Positions 8,785 through 17,866 are shown, counted from the first letter of the stretch. The stretch is 34,755 bases of DNA from Legionellaceae bacterium (GCA_030695645.1 JAUYQG010000193.1:1-34755), one strand, 5' to 3'. The notes: generated from the sequence alone by a model not told the origin. Made by a program: numbers and translations.

Positions 8785-8811
8785 CATAAATAACTTTCTA
8801 TGTTATTTATG
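8785..8811. repeat. inverted repeat between algC and lpxC
   Basis: CATAAATAAC (8785-8794) and GTTATTTATG (8802-8811) form a perfect 10-bp stem with a 7-nt loop. The stem is AT-rich and has no trailing T-run. It could be a weak terminator or a binding site in the lpxC leader. The remaining intergenic sequence to 8910 contains GAAGGTGAG before lpxC. Confidence 0.55.
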
Positions 8812-8910
8812 TCGAACGCACGTGAATAATATTTGCGAGATTGCAAAATTGTTGCTAAGCTTTCTGTGGAACGTGCACGTCAGAGGGAGAAGATAGAAGG
8901 TGAGTACTGA

Positions 8911-9828
8911 ATGACAAAACAACGAACTCCGAATAAGTTGATTCAAGCAACAGGGGTAGGCCTTCATTCTGGCGATAAAGTGCTTCTTACTTTACATCCT
9001 GCACCGATTAATACTGGCATCGTGTTCAGACGTACTGATTTGGATCCTGTGGTCGAAATTCCGGCGTCGTATGAGCACGTCTGTGACACTATGTTGTGTA
9101 CGTCATTACAGCATCGCGATGTGAAAGTAGCTACTGTTGAACATTTGCTCTCAGCATTGGCGGGTCTTGGCATTGATAATGCTTATATTGATATCAACGC
9201 GGCTGAAATCCCGATTATGGATGGTAGCGCTGCGCCGTTTGTATTCTTAATTCAATCAGCCGGTATTCGCGAACAAGTTGCAAAAAAACGTTATATACGC
9301 ATTTTAAAACCCGTTCGTGTTGAAGAGCACGGAAAATATGTACAGTTTCTCCCGCATGATGGGTATCGTGTGTCGTTTAAGATTGATTTTGATCATCCGG
9401 TATTTAATAGTAAACCGCAAACAGCCGTTTTTGATTTCTCTACTACGTCGTACATTAAGCAAGTTTGTCGAGCAAGGACATTTGGGTTTTTATCGGATTA
9501 TGAAAAGTTACGTAAAGCAGGATTAGCTAATGGTGGTAGTTTAGATAATGCAATTGTTGTTGATGACTATCGCGTTTTAAATGAAGATGGTTTGCGTTTT
9601 GACGATGAGTTTGTGAAGCACAAAGTATTGGACGCGATTGGCGATTTATATCTTTTAGGATCAAGTTTGATCGGTGCTTTTGAAGGATATCGGTCAGGTC
9701 ATGAGCTCAATAATAAATTATTACGCAAATTAATGGTTCATCAGGATGCGTGGGAATACACGTATTTTGATGCAGAAAAATATCAGTCATCCATACAAGT
9801 CAATTTATCACCGATAGTGGCTGCATAA
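8911..9828 (+). CDS. lpxC: UDP-3-O-acyl-N-acetylglucosamine deacetylase
   Basis: LpxC is the zinc-dependent enzyme of the committed step of lipid A synthesis; it removes acetate from UDP-3-O-acyl-GlcNAc in the cytosol. His78 lies in [17 protein letters not shown], and the second zinc site is [14 protein letters not shown] (His, Asp). GHELNNKLL supplies the catalytic histidine. The 305-residue length is usual. GAAGGTGAG lies 7-15 bases upstream of the ATG. The neighbouring dciA on the opposite strand is a common arrangement, as in pseudomonads. The cell therefore makes lipid A, in agreement with the heptose genes to the left. Confidence 0.97.
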   Translation: MTKQRTPNKLIQATGVGLHSGDKVLLTLHPAPINTGIVFRRTDLDPVVEIPASYEHVCDTMLCTSLQHRDVKVATVEHLLSALAGLGIDNAYIDINAAEIPIMDGSAAPFVFLIQSAGIREQVAKKRYIRILKPVRVEEHGKYVQFLPHDGYRVSFKIDFDHPVFNSKPQTAVFDFSTTSYIKQVCRARTFGFLSDYEKLRKAGLANGGSLDNAIVVDDYRVLNEDGLRFDDEFVKHKVLDAIGDLYLLGSSLIGAFEGYRSGHELNNKLLRKLMVHQDAWEYTYFDAEKYQSSIQVNLSPIVAA

Positions 9829-9830
9829 AT

Positions 9831-9896
9831 TAGATCGCAAGTTTCTTGGACAGAAAGACATGAGGCTCTTTTCATGTCTTTTTGTCCAAAGTCCAA
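9831..9896. repeat. family 1 hairpin element, copy 3
   Basis: It fills the gap between the convergent lpxC and dciA genes. The arms are TTGGACAGAAAGACATGA and TCATGTCTTTTTGTCCAA, plus the outer AGTCCAA. The long end, with AGATCGCAAGTTTC, points toward lpxC. Position and shape fit a bidirectional terminator. Confidence 0.88.
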
Positions 9897-9897
9897 G

Positions 9898-10275
9898 TTA
9901 CACCAAATGTTTTAAAACGTCTTGCCATGGTGAGTTTGAATGTTCGTCTGGCTTTTGAGTTGTTGATGTGGGTACGACACGACTCGATGGTTGTGTAACA
10001 TCAATGGTGATTTTAATCGAAGCCAATTGATATAATTTTGCTTCGCTGCGTAGCGTGTCTCGTAACTCAGGAAGCGTGTAACGTATTTGCGACGCCCATA
10101 CTGGATCATGCGTGACCAGTGTTAAGCAGCCATTACGAAAGCTGCCAACTCGGCAGTGATCTTTGAGATTGTCGGGAAGGTAGCTCAGCAAGATGGCACT
10201 GACTTCTTCTAACTTGATGGCATGTAGACAAATCTCAGTTAACTTGGGATTTAAACAGCGAGTGATATGGCGCAT
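9898..10275 (-). CDS. dciA: DUF721/DciA-family protein
   Basis: DciA (DUF721) is the helicase operator that loads or assists DnaB in bacteria lacking DnaC. The fold is a KH-like domain, seen here as helices and strands around LTEICLHAIKLEEVSAIL, CRVGSFRNGCLTLVTHDP and WASQIRYTLPELRDTLR, with the conserved W-A-x-x-L/I-R. The C-terminal tail (Ser/Thr/Pro-rich, residues about 95-120) looks disordered, as in known DciA proteins. The start is set at MRHITRCLN because AGGAA lies just upstream; a longer frame to 10323 has no such site. Adjacency to lpxC strengthens the call. The protein is short and diverged, so confidence is moderate. Confidence 0.75.
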   Translation of the reverse strand: MRHITRCLNPKLTEICLHAIKLEEVSAILLSYLPDNLKDHCRVGSFRNGCLTLVTHDPVWASQIRYTLPELRDTLRSEAKLYQLASIKITIDVTQPSSRVVPTSTTQKPDEHSNSPWQDVLKHLV

Positions 10276-10401
10276 AGGTATTCCTAATAAAACCGTAAAA
10301 CCAAACCGTGAAAAAACAACCATCTTCAGGTAGAATGGGTATAGGGTGCTTAATCACGAGCTTACAGCATTGAATAGACCTGTTCAAGCAAGGAAATGGA
10401 T

Positions 10402-10836
10402 ATGACAGAAAACAAAGTAGACAGCGACGTTATTTATCAAGCACATCTTCATTGGATATTGTTTGTTTGGCCAATAGTATTTTTTTGTTTTGCCGTGATT
10501 GTGGGAGTGCAATATGAATCCTTGCGCATGCCCTCGGTAGGCGTGGCACTGATTGCTGTATTTTGGGAAGTTGTGATTTGGTTGACTTATCAATGTTCGT
10601 ATTTAATCATCAAAAAAAAGCAGGTTATTTTATGTACGGGTATATTTGTACGTCAAACGTTGGATATTTCGTTGAATAAAATTGAGAGTATTGATATTCG
10701 ACAGTCCATATTAGGCAGTATCTTGCACTATGGTTCGTTGGTCATTACGGGGACCGGTGGCACTCGTCAATACGTAAATTTTTTAAATAGACCGTTGACC
10801 TGCAGACGTTACATTGAGCAGACTTTGCATGATTAG
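10402..10836 (+). CDS. small membrane protein with bacterial PH domain (YdbS/DUF304-like)
   Basis: Two membrane segments lie near the N-terminus (about HWILFVWPIVFFCFAVIVG and VALIAVFWEVVIWLTY). They are followed by a bacterial PH/DUF304 domain: YLIIKKKQVILCTGIFVRQTLDI, then the hallmark L-x-K-I-E-S-I-D-I-R-Q-S-I-L-G-x-I-L-x-Y-G and a G-T-G-G-T hairpin. Such proteins are small inner-membrane proteins of unclear function. The second ATG (10402) is chosen because AAGGAA then lies about 7 bases upstream; the ATG at 10396 would sit directly on it. The stop codon TAG is part of the target duplication of MITE copy A. Confidence 0.8.
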   Translation: MTENKVDSDVIYQAHLHWILFVWPIVFFCFAVIVGVQYESLRMPSVGVALIAVFWEVVIWLTYQCSYLIIKKKQVILCTGIFVRQTLDISLNKIESIDIRQSILGSILHYGSLVITGTGGTRQYVNFLNRPLTCRRYIEQTLHD

Positions 10837-10914
10837 GGGTAAGTGCTCGGAGGGTGCTGTTGACGCTCGGAGAACGGTCAGATTTGAGTGCAGGTTGAGT
10901 AGTTACGATTAGGG
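10831..10914. mobile_element. family 2 MITE-like element, copy A (68 bp plus 8-bp duplications)
   Basis: The element spans 10839-10906, from GTAAGTGCTCGGAGGGTG to GAGTAGTTAC. It is flanked on both sides by GATTAGGG (10831-10838 and 10907-10914), a perfect 8-bp target duplication. The left duplication holds the stop codon of the PH-domain gene. The right one lies 11 bases before cbpA and supplies its only Shine-Dalgarno-like AGGG. Internally it shares CTCGGAGAACGGTCAGATTT with copy B. Confidence 0.8.
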
Positions 10915-10925
10915 ATAAGTTAATT

Positions 10926-11840
10926 ATGGGACATAACGACTATTATACCGTAATGGGTCTTGAGCGTGAGGCGAGCGAAAAAGAAATTAAAATGGCTTAT
11001 CGACGTTTGGCGCGTAAGTACCATCCGGATTTGAATAAAGAGCCTGGTGCCGAAGAAAAGTTTAAAGAGCTAGGTGCGGCATATGAGGTTTTAAAAGATC
11101 CTGAAAAACGTAAAACGTATGATCTTTATGGGGCGGCCGGAGCACCCAACCAAAGTGCGGGTCCTTCTCAGCAACAACATGCTTGGGCTAACGCGGGCCA
11201 AGGTTTTCATGGTGCAGAAGGGATTGATGCTGATTTATTTGAGACTCTTTTTGGTGGACGAGGCTTTCACGAGCAGCGTCGTGGAGGAGCCGACTTACAT
11301 GGTTCGATTCATATTGGTTTGGAAGACGCTTTTAAAGGAGTGATGAAGGCGATTGAATTACCGGCCCACGGTGGGAAAGGTGGTCACCAAACACTTCGAG
11401 TAAGAATTCCTGCGGGTGTCAAAACGGGGCAAAAAATTCGGTTGGTAGGTAAAGGCGAACCCGCTCTTTTAGCTGGTGGAGCACCTGGCGACTTATATAT
11501 TACCATTCAAGTTGAGCGACATCCTTTATTTGATGTGGTGGAAAATGATATTTATATCACTTTACCCGTAACGCCATGGGAGGCCGCCTTAGGCAGTACG
11601 GTTTTGGTTCCAACCTTGGGTGGGAACGTTGATTTAAAAATTCCACCTAACTCACAGGGCGGACAAACGTTACGTTTAAAAAAACGTGGTCTACCCGGAT
11701 CGACGCCAGGCGATCAATATATTTTGCTAAAAATTGTCATTCCACAACCCACAACGGATGCAGGTAAAGCGCTTTATCAATCTATGGCCCAGGAAATGCC
11801 ATTTAATCCGCGTGAACAATTGGAGAATAAGCATGTCTAA
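10926..11840 (+). CDS. cbpA: DnaJ-class co-chaperone CbpA
   Basis: CbpA is a J-domain co-chaperone of DnaK and a curved-DNA-binding nucleoid protein. The J-domain (1-70) carries HPD at 33-35 in RKYHPDLN. A Gly/Gln-rich linker (about 72-115) leads into the DnaJ C-terminal peptide-binding domains, beginning [16 protein letters not shown]. There is no cysteine-rich zinc domain, which separates it from DnaJ. The 304-residue length matches CbpA. It overlaps cbpM by 8 nt, the usual partner. Its ribosome site is weak and lies in the MITE target duplication. Confidence 0.95.
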   Translation: MGHNDYYTVMGLEREASEKEIKMAYRRLARKYHPDLNKEPGAEEKFKELGAAYEVLKDPEKRKTYDLYGAAGAPNQSAGPSQQQHAWANAGQGFHGAEGIDADLFETLFGGRGFHEQRRGGADLHGSIHIGLEDAFKGVMKAIELPAHGGKGGHQTLRVRIPAGVKTGQKIRLVGKGEPALLAGGAPGDLYITIQVERHPLFDVVENDIYITLPVTPWEAALGSTVLVPTLGGNVDLKIPPNSQGGQTLRLKKRGLPGSTPGDQYILLKIVIPQPTTDAGKALYQSMAQEMPFNPREQLENKHV

Positions 11841-12156
11841 GACAACGATTACGGTAGGCGTGTTGGTTGATGAGCAGCACAGCGTGACGTTCATCGATGT
11901 GTGCGAAAGACAAGGAATTGCAGAAGAGGCCTTACTGGAATTGCTCGAGCACGGTTTGCTTTCTGAGGTTAAGCGGCCTAGCAAGCAATTAATGTTTGAT
12001 TTGACTATGTTAAATCGAATTCATTCGGCATGTCGGCTGCATGCCGATCTGGGGATTAATTCACCTGGAATTGTGTTGGCTTTGGAGTTAATGGATAAGC
12101 TTGAGCGCTTACAAAGTGAATTGAGAGTGTTAAAGCGGCATGTTAATTTGGATTAG
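11833..12156 (+). CDS. cbpM: chaperone modulator CbpM
   Basis: CbpM binds the J-domain of CbpA and inhibits both its co-chaperone and DNA-binding functions. The 107-residue protein has the MerR-like winged-helix layout of the family: [27 protein letters not shown], then a beta turn, [19 protein letters not shown], and a C-terminal coiled helix ([17 protein letters not shown]). The ATG at 11833 starts [11 protein letters not shown] inside the end of cbpA; a longer frame upstream to 11734 only shadows cbpA. Confidence 0.9.
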   Translation: MSKTTITVGVLVDEQHSVTFIDVCERQGIAEEALLELLEHGLLSEVKRPSKQLMFDLTMLNRIHSACRLHADLGINSPGIVLALELMDKLERLQSELRVLKRHVNLD

Positions 12157-12182
12157 GATCATGCTCTGTCCCAAATCCAATT
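12155..12182. repeat. internally deleted family 1 element between cbpM and dacB
   Basis: AGGATC near the left edge and TGTCCCAAATCCAATTA match the two ends of copy 7 (GGATCT...TGTCCAAAGTCCAATTA), with the hairpin core missing. It lies between convergent genes, where full copies also sit. Confidence 0.45.
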
Positions 12183-13974
12183 ACCCCACAGTCTCTCTTA
12201 AATACCAAGTTCGCAGATTATCTGAGCCATTGTTTACCCACATCAATAGCGGCATTTGTTTATTGCTCGTTGGTGCTGATTTGCCGTGTAAAGCGACTGC
12301 AAATGAATATTTTTTACCTACAGATTGAATGGCAGACCAAGTTCTGTTCACGTCTGCTCCGTGGTCTATGAGCACCAGCTGTTCATTTCTGAATATAATG
12401 CTTATTGGTTGATTCTTTAGTGCCTGTTTCAGCGCATACTCAATTCTACGCCATTTAGCATGTCGTACTTGAGTTTTATCGGACAGTGAGGGTTGTTGCT
12501 GGAATGCTACTCGAGCATGTGGATTGGCCGTGGGTGTCACTCGTTTGTTATCGGGTTTTTGTTGTAATAAGAAATCACATAAGGCATCAACCATTCCGCG
12601 ATAGCGACCGGATATAGAAGGACTCGTACCATGGCGCGTATTGATATAGATGGCAAATGCTAACGTGTGAGCATTTGCGGAATATAAATATCCGGACAAA
12701 CTCATTATTCCAGTCATAGAGCCCGTTTTAGCTCGAAGAAACCCTCGTTGAGTGGGTTTGCGAAAACGTCGCAGCAGCGTACCGTCTTGTCCTGCTATGG
12801 GTAATGCGGCAATGTATTCATAGGCTAGTGGAAAGCGATCATGTAAGTATCTTAATAAACCAACAGTTTGCAAGGGCGTCAGTAAGTCTTGGCGTGATAA
12901 ACCAGAGCCATCGATCAGGACGGCATTTTGTAAGTTGATTCCTGTTTGCTGCTGTAAGAAATTTTTCACGATTGGTTGTGACTGTTGCCAATTTAATGGT
13001 GATCCATGGATGGTTTCTGCGGCATGTAAAAATAAGCTATCGGCATACAAATTATCAGATGGCTTCAGAGTATCCGCCATTAATTGAGTAATTGGTTTTG
13101 AGGCGTGCGTCGCTAATAATAATGTTTTTTGAGGTGGTTGGCCTAGCAGGACTTGCCCGTCTAATGTCACATTGACATTCTCTAAACGATTTCTTATGAG
13201 CACTTGTGCGTAACTTAATGGATGAGCGATAGGGATTCGAGCTTGAACCGCACCTTGACCTAGACTAATGCAGCCCTGCACGAGAAGGTGATTATCAGAT
13301 GTTGTTTTAACCCCGACGCCACAATGACTTGCGGCTGCTGCGGTTTTCACGTGGTTATCGAGAACAAAGGTATCGTTTGGAGCACTGTATTCAATAATAG
13401 CGGGTTCGCCAACTCGGTACGATGGATTAACCGTTACGGTGAGGCGATTTTCATCAACCATGAGAGGGGCTGTTGGTGCACCATAACTGTAGGTTAGATC
13501 GTTTGGAACGACACCGGGAGCATGGGGTGCGATAGTACTGTGATCACTGACCAGTACGACGTTGCCCTGAATACGATGAATACCCCACGTTGGTAATTGG
13601 GCAAATAAAATATCTAAATGTCCTTGAGTAAAGGACGGATCACCCGGTAAATACAGATAAAGGGAGCCCGTTAAGATGCCATCTCGTAGTGATGTTGCAT
13701 CGGTACTGAGTCGACTTTGGAAACGATAGTCAGGTCCTAAAACTAATAAAGCTGCCGCATCTGAAAATAATTTCATATTACTGGCTGGTGTGAACGTATT
13801 GGTTGCGTTACGTTGATATAATGTTTCACCGGTATTTAAATCAACGACCATCATTCCCATATTAATGTTGGGATCAATTTGGTTAATAATTTTATCAATA
13901 GGTCGTTGCAAGTTCGTTGCAAGAGCACTTGAGCAGAGAAGGCATGCTACGACGCTTGTAAATATCCGTTTCAT
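12181..13974 (-). CDS. dacB: D-alanyl-D-alanine carboxypeptidase/endopeptidase (PBP4, peptidase S13)
   Basis: This periplasmic peptidoglycan hydrolase trims terminal D-Ala and cuts D-Ala-mDAP cross-bridges. A signal peptide (MKRIFTSVVACLLCSSALA) starts the protein. The active-site motifs are SNMK at 65-68 (Ser65), SDN at 306-308 and KTG at 416-418. The insert between the first two motifs is the size seen in PBP4. AAGGA lies about 10 bases before the ATG. The protein has 597 residues, against about 480 for E. coli DacB. The extra 120 or so follow the catalytic domain, and the tail beginning near VRHAKWRRIEYALKQ looks like a compact basic domain I do not recognise. The gene follows parB by 32 nt and is probably cotranscribed with it. 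Confidence 0.93.
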   Translation of the reverse strand: MKRIFTSVVACLLCSSALATNLQRPIDKIINQIDPNINMGMMVVDLNTGETLYQRNATNTFTPASNMKLFSDAAALLVLGPDYRFQSRLSTDATSLRDGILTGSLYLYLPGDPSFTQGHLDILFAQLPTWGIHRIQGNVVLVSDHSTIAPHAPGVVPNDLTYSYGAPTAPLMVDENRLTVTVNPSYRVGEPAIIEYSAPNDTFVLDNHVKTAAAASHCGVGVKTTSDNHLLVQGCISLGQGAVQARIPIAHPLSYAQVLIRNRLENVNVTLDGQVLLGQPPQKTLLLATHASKPITQLMADTLKPSDNLYADSLFLHAAETIHGSPLNWQQSQPIVKNFLQQQTGINLQNAVLIDGSGLSRQDLLTPLQTVGLLRYLHDRFPLAYEYIAALPIAGQDGTLLRRFRKPTQRGFLRAKTGSMTGIMSLSGYLYSANAHTLAFAIYINTRHGTSPSISGRYRGMVDALCDFLLQQKPDNKRVTPTANPHARVAFQQQPSLSDKTQVRHAKWRRIEYALKQALKNQPISIIFRNEQLVLIDHGADVNRTWSAIQSVGKKYSFAVALHGKSAPTSNKQMPLLMWVNNGSDNLRTWYLRETVG

Positions 13975-14006
13975 TCTGATGAATCCTTGTAAGTCATTGT
14001 ATTTTG

Positions 14007-14855
14007 TTAATCATATCGCATGCCCATGCGTTCTAGAAGACCTGATAGTGTGTCGTTGTCAAAAAACTTTATTTTCAATACACCGCCTTGATCAGAATCA
14101 TGGGTAATTTCGACGGGAGCACCCATATATTCGGCAAGAGCCGTTTGCAAATGGATTCTATCACAATCATGAATCGGAGACTGAGATATTATGGAGACCT
14201 GTTTGCTGGCACGGACTTCATGTTCTAGTCGTCGAACCGACCAATTGCTCGTCATGACGTGGTCTGCAAATTGCTTTTGTAAGTTCGTAGTTAATCCAAC
14301 CAGCATACGAGCGTGTCCAAGAGATAGCTGTTGATTGCGTAGCATGGTTTGGACATCAGGACACAACGTGAGTAATCGTAAAAGATTGGCAATATGACTG
14401 CGAGATTTACCAATCAAACTAGCAATATCATCTTGGCTAAATCGAAATTCATGAATGAGTCGCTGATAGCCTGTTGCTTCCTCAATTAAGTTTAAATCGG
14501 CGCGTTGTATGTTTTCAATTAAGGTAACGGCTGCTGCTTGTTCGTCACTGTAGTCACTGATTAAGCACGGAACTTCCGTCAAACCCGCCATCATAGCGGC
14601 TCGCCATCGGCGTTCTCCAGCAATAATTTCATAGCGGTCGTGGGAGCCGATTGTTGTTTCGCCTTCTTGAGATGGTGAAACCATAACCGAGGCACTATCG
14701 TGCGTTACGTCACGCACAATCAATGGTTCAATTAATCCTTGGGATTGGATGGATTGGGCCAGATCTTGAAGGCCCTCCGCGTCAAATGATTGCCTGGGCT
14801 GATAACGACCTCGTTGTAATTGTTCTATGGGAATATGTTTGTACGTAGTTTGCAT
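14007..14855 (-). CDS. parB: ParB-family chromosome partitioning protein
   Basis: ParB is a CTP-dependent clamp that loads at parS and spreads on DNA. The N-terminal domain has GRYQPRQSFD and LAQSIQSQGLIEPLIVR, and the CTP-binding box is GERRWRAAMMAGLTEVPCL. ENIQRADLNLIEEATGYQRL leads into the KorB-like helix-turn-helix (FSQDDIASLIGKSRSHIANLLRL). The C-terminal dimer region ends GGVLKIKFFDNDTLSGLLERMG. The ATG at 14855 (MQTTYKHIPIEQL) is chosen; the frame extends to a TTG at 14879 without gaining family sequence. No parA is adjacent, and no canonical parS palindrome was seen. In most gammaproteobacteria parAB sit together near gid genes, so this location is unusual. Confidence 0.92.
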   Translation of the reverse strand: MQTTYKHIPIEQLQRGRYQPRQSFDAEGLQDLAQSIQSQGLIEPLIVRDVTHDSASVMVSPSQEGETTIGSHDRYEIIAGERRWRAAMMAGLTEVPCLISDYSDEQAAAVTLIENIQRADLNLIEEATGYQRLIHEFRFSQDDIASLIGKSRSHIANLLRLLTLCPDVQTMLRNQQLSLGHARMLVGLTTNLQKQFADHVMTSNWSVRRLEHEVRASKQVSIISQSPIHDCDRIHLQTALAEYMGAPVEITHDSDQGGVLKIKFFDNDTLSGLLERMGMRYD

Positions 14856-14937
14856 AGAGTGATGACAGGCAAAAGACAATCATTTTGACATGGTTTACTC
14901 GGAATTAAAATCATGTTTAAATCATATCGCAATAGCT

Positions 14938-14967
14938 CTTGTTTATTATTGAATGGCTTGTTAGAAT
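14938..14967 (+). promoter_or_regulatory. predicted sigma-70 promoter of rpsO
   Basis: CTTGTT (-35) and TAGAAT (-10) are separated by 18 nt and lie about 75 nt before the rpsO start. The leader between contains CTCAA...TTGAG, a weak AT-rich hairpin near 14992-15015 that could take part in S15 autoregulation. The upstream stretch from 14880 holds nothing else recognisable. Confidence 0.5.
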
Positions 14968-15040
14968 ATGCGCCTTTCGTAGAAATAAAATCTCAAGTTA
15001 ATTTAAAAATTTGAGGCCAGTTAATGTTCAGGAGTACATA

Positions 15041-15316
15041 ATGACGCTAACGAGCGTGCAAACAGCAGAAATTATTAATGAATTCAAGCGTTCTGATCGT
15101 GATACCGGATCGTCTGAAGTTCAAGTGTCTTTGATGACCGGTCGTATCAAGTATTTGACCGAGCATTTTAAACAACATAAAAAAGACTTTCATTCACGTC
15201 GTGGTTTGCAGGCGTTGGTCAACAAACGACGTAAGCTCTTGAAATACTTAAAAAAAGAAGATCAAACTCGCTATAGTGCTTTGATTCTAAGCTTAGGCCT
15301 AAGGGATTCCTATTGA
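15041..15316 (+). CDS. rpsO: 30S ribosomal protein S15
   Basis: S15 binds the three-way junction of helices 20-22 in 16S rRNA early in small-subunit assembly. The 91-residue protein carries the family pattern [35 protein letters not shown] and [16 protein letters not shown]. The ATG at 15041 follows AGGAG by six bases; the longer frame from 15011 is not used. rpsO-pnp order is conserved in gammaproteobacteria. Confidence 0.98.
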   Translation: MTLTSVQTAEIINEFKRSDRDTGSSEVQVSLMTGRIKYLTEHFKQHKKDFHSRRGLQALVNKRRKLLKYLKKEDQTRYSALILSLGLRDSY

Positions 15317-15364
15317 TTTTTTTCGATATGATTATCATCCGTTGGCTGTTATAAAGTATTATTT

Positions 15365-15396
15365 AAGGGCGCATTTCTTTGCGCCCTTTTTATTTT
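15365..15396 (+). terminator. rpsO intrinsic terminator
   Basis: AAGGGCGCA (15365-15373) and TGCGCCCTT (15380-15388) form a 9-bp stem with a six-base loop, followed by a T-rich run. It separates rpsO from pnp, as in E. coli, where readthrough and RNase processing feed pnp expression. Confidence 0.9.
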
Positions 15397-15423
15397 TCCT
15401 CTCATTTAACGAGGTAACAAAAC

Positions 15424-17583
15424 GTGGCTACTAAGATTACTAAAAAAATACAATTTGGCGAACACACTTTAGTTTTAGAAACGGGTGAAATAGCAAGACA
15501 AGCAGACGGCGCAGTGTTTGCATCGATGAATGGCACACAGGTGCTGGTTACCGTTGTTGCAAAAAAAAACGGTGCTGAAAAAAATAATTTTTTCCCATTG
15601 ATGGTTGTCTATCAAGAAAAAACATACGCTGCTGGTAAAATCCCCGGCGGATTCAATAAACGCGAAGGGCGCTTAAGTGAAGAAGAAACGTTACGCTCTC
15701 GCTTGATTGATAGACCGCTGCGTCCATTATTTCCTGATAATTTCCGTCATGAAGTGCAAATCATTGCAACCGTTATGTCGCTTAACCCAGAAGTGCCTGC
15801 CGATATCGTAGCCATGATTGGGGCTTCTGCAGCCTTGTCTATATCGGGTTTACCATTCCATGGTCCAATTGGTGGTGCTCGTGTGGGCTATCAAGATGGC
15901 ATCTACTTATTGAATCCAGGACCGAAGGCACTTGAGAAATCAGCGCTAGATTTAGTGGTTGCAGGAACAGACGATGCCATTTTGATGGTGGAATCGGAAG
16001 CACGTGAATTGAGTGAAGAAGTGATGTTGGGCGCAGTCATGTTCGGTCATGAAATGATGAAGGGCGTGATTAAAGGCATCAATGAGCTTGCCGAAGAAGT
16101 CGGTAAGTCAGGTTGGGATTGGAAAGACGCAGTGGCTGATGTTGCCTTGGCGAAACGTGTTGAGACACTTGCTGCCACAGAAATCACTCAGGCTTATTTA
16201 TTAAAAGACAAACAACAACGTTACCAACGCCTCGATGAACTTCGTCAACAAACATGCAACACGCTCGTTGCTGAACAAGAGGGCTTGGTAAGTGAGTCTG
16301 TTGTTGTTGAGTTTGAAACCTTGGTCAAAAATCATGTTCGAAATCGTATTTTGGATGGTGAGCCACGTATTGATGGTCGTGATCGTCAAACGGTACGCCC
16401 AATCACTATTCGTACGAAAGTGTTGGATCGCGCACACGGCTCTGCTTTATTTACTCGTGGAGAAACGCAAGCGATTGTTGCAGCAACCTTGGGTAATGAT
16501 AGAAATGCACAAATATTGGATAAACTAGAAGGCGAAATGAAAGACCGATTCATGCTGCATTATAATTTCCCTCCTTATTCGGTGGGCGAAACAGGCATGA
16601 TGGGCAGTCCCAAACGTCGCGAAATCGGTCACGGGCGTTTAGCTCGTCGTAGTCTAATGGCGGTACTTCCATCGAATGCTGAGTTCCCTTATGTATTGCG
16701 CGTAGTATCCGAAATCACTGAATCCAATGGCTCGAGCTCAATGGCTACGGTTTGCGGTACGAGTTTGGCACTTATGGATGCTGGTGTACCATTAAAAGCA
16801 CCAGTTGCCGGTGTTGCCATGGGCTTGATTAAAGAGGGCGATCGATTTGCTGTATTAACCGACATTTTGGGTGATGAAGATCATTTGGGCGATATGGACT
16901 TTAAAGTCGCTGGTACGTCGAAAGGTGTCACAGCATTGCAGATGGATATTAAAATCAAAGGGATAACCAAAGACATTATGGAGCAGGCCCTTGATCAAGC
17001 ACACGCAGGCCGTTTGCATATATTGGATGTGATGAATAATGCATTGTCCGAACATCGTGATGAGTTATCAGAACATGCTCCACGCATTGTGACGATGAAA
17101 GTCGCTGAAGACAAAATTCGGACAGTTATTGGTAAGGGTGGCGCAACAATTAAAGGATTAATTGAATCTACCGGTGTATCGATTGATATTGATGATACCG
17201 GACTAGTGCAATTATTTTCACCAAACCTGGATGCTTTAGATGAAGCTCAACGTCAAATTAAAGCATTAGTTGCTGATATTGAAGTGGGACAAACCTACCA
17301 TGGTAAAGTGAGCAAAATCGTTGATTTTGGTGCGTTCATTAACTTGTTACCAGGTAAGGATGGTTTATTGCATATTTCTCAAATTTGCGCTGAACGTTCA
17401 CAAAAGGTTGAGGACGTTTTACAAGAAGGTCAGGATATCGACGTGTTTGTTGCTGGCGTAGATAAACAAGGCCGTGTGAAGCTTGAATGGAAAGATAAAC
17501 CAGGTTCCACACAAAAAGAAGTTGCTGTTGAGCACGAAGCGGCCACTTCTGATGAGATCAACGACGACTCATCGGAAGATTAA
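15424..17583 (+). CDS. pnp: polyribonucleotide nucleotidyltransferase
   Basis: PNPase is the phosphorolytic 3'-5' exoribonuclease of the RNA degradosome. Two RNase PH-like domains are present: the first around [18 protein letters not shown], and [11 protein letters not shown], the second around [27 protein letters not shown] and [13 protein letters not shown] domain ([18 protein letters not shown]) and an S1 domain ([20 protein letters not shown]) follow. The 719 residues are normal. The start is GTG with GAGG upstream. The stop codon falls inside the left target duplication of MITE copy B, directly before the element. Confidence 0.98.
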   Translation: MATKITKKIQFGEHTLVLETGEIARQADGAVFASMNGTQVLVTVVAKKNGAEKNNFFPLMVVYQEKTYAAGKIPGGFNKREGRLSEEETLRSRLIDRPLRPLFPDNFRHEVQIIATVMSLNPEVPADIVAMIGASAALSISGLPFHGPIGGARVGYQDGIYLLNPGPKALEKSALDLVVAGTDDAILMVESEARELSEEVMLGAVMFGHEMMKGVIKGINELAEEVGKSGWDWKDAVADVALAKRVETLAATEITQAYLLKDKQQRYQRLDELRQQTCNTLVAEQEGLVSESVVVEFETLVKNHVRNRILDGEPRIDGRDRQTVRPITIRTKVLDRAHGSALFTRGETQAIVAATLGNDRNAQILDKLEGEMKDRFMLHYNFPPYSVGETGMMGSPKRREIGHGRLARRSLMAVLPSNAEFPYVLRVVSEITESNGSSSMATVCGTSLALMDAGVPLKAPVAGVAMGLIKEGDRFAVLTDILGDEDHLGDMDFKVAGTSKGVTALQMDIKIKGITKDIMEQALDQAHAGRLHILDVMNNALSEHRDELSEHAPRIVTMKVAEDKIRTVIGKGGATIKGLIESTGVSIDIDDTGLVQLFSPNLDALDEAQRQIKALVADIEVGQTYHGKVSKIVDFGAFINLLPGKDGLLHISQICAERSQKVEDVLQEGQDIDVFVAGVDKQGRVKLEWKDKPGSTQKEVAVEHEAATSDEINDDSSED

Positions 17584-17791
17584 AAGTAACTGCTCGGAGG
17601 GTGCTATTGACGCTCGGAGAACGGTCAGATTTGAGTGCAGGTTGAACGAAAACGGTTTCGAACAAGCGCAGCATACCTAGGCCTGGCCTGTCCCGGCGAA
17701 GGCCGGGATGAGCATTGTTCGAAATCGTTTTCGTTCAAGATGCGCCAAATATGGCCGTTCCTTTCTACGGAGTGAGTAGTTACGATTAAAG
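17578..17791. mobile_element. family 2 MITE-like element, copy B (198 bp, with nested palindromes)
   Basis: The element spans 17586-17783, from GTAACTGCTCGG to GAGTAGTTAC. The flanks are GATTAAAA (17578-17585) and GATTAAAG (17784-17791), a 7/8 target duplication whose left copy contains the pnp stop. Inside, 17642-17665 and 17715-17738 form a 24-nt inverted pair with one mismatch. At the centre TCCCGGC (17691-17697) and GCCGGGA (17702-17708) make a REP-like hairpin. The element encodes no protein. Copies A and C look like internally deleted versions. Confidence 0.8.
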
Positions 17792-17808
17792 CATCGTTTG
17801 ATGGTAGT

Positions 17809-17866
17809 TTGGACTTTGGACAAAAAGACATGAAAAGAGCCTCATGTCTTTTTGTCCAAAGTCCAA
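17809..17866. repeat. family 1 hairpin element, copy 4
   Basis: This is the most symmetrical copy: TTGGACTTTGGACAAAAAGA on the left and its full complement on the right, with GACATGA/TCATGTC as the inner stem. It lies between convergent pnp and folE and fits a bidirectional terminator. Confidence 0.9.

Noticed and set aside
8900-8914. Tiny leader frame GTG-AGT-ACT-GAA-TGA overlapping the lpxC start
   Set aside because: Five codons are expected by chance, and it uses the lpxC ribosome site itself.
13800-15010. Canonical parS site near parB
   Set aside because: No sequence close to TGTTTCACGTGAAACA was found; GTTTCACCGG near 13821 breaks the palindrome.
17587-17831. Small frames within MITE copy B on both strands
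   Set aside because: They consist of palindromic repeat sequence and have no ribosome site.
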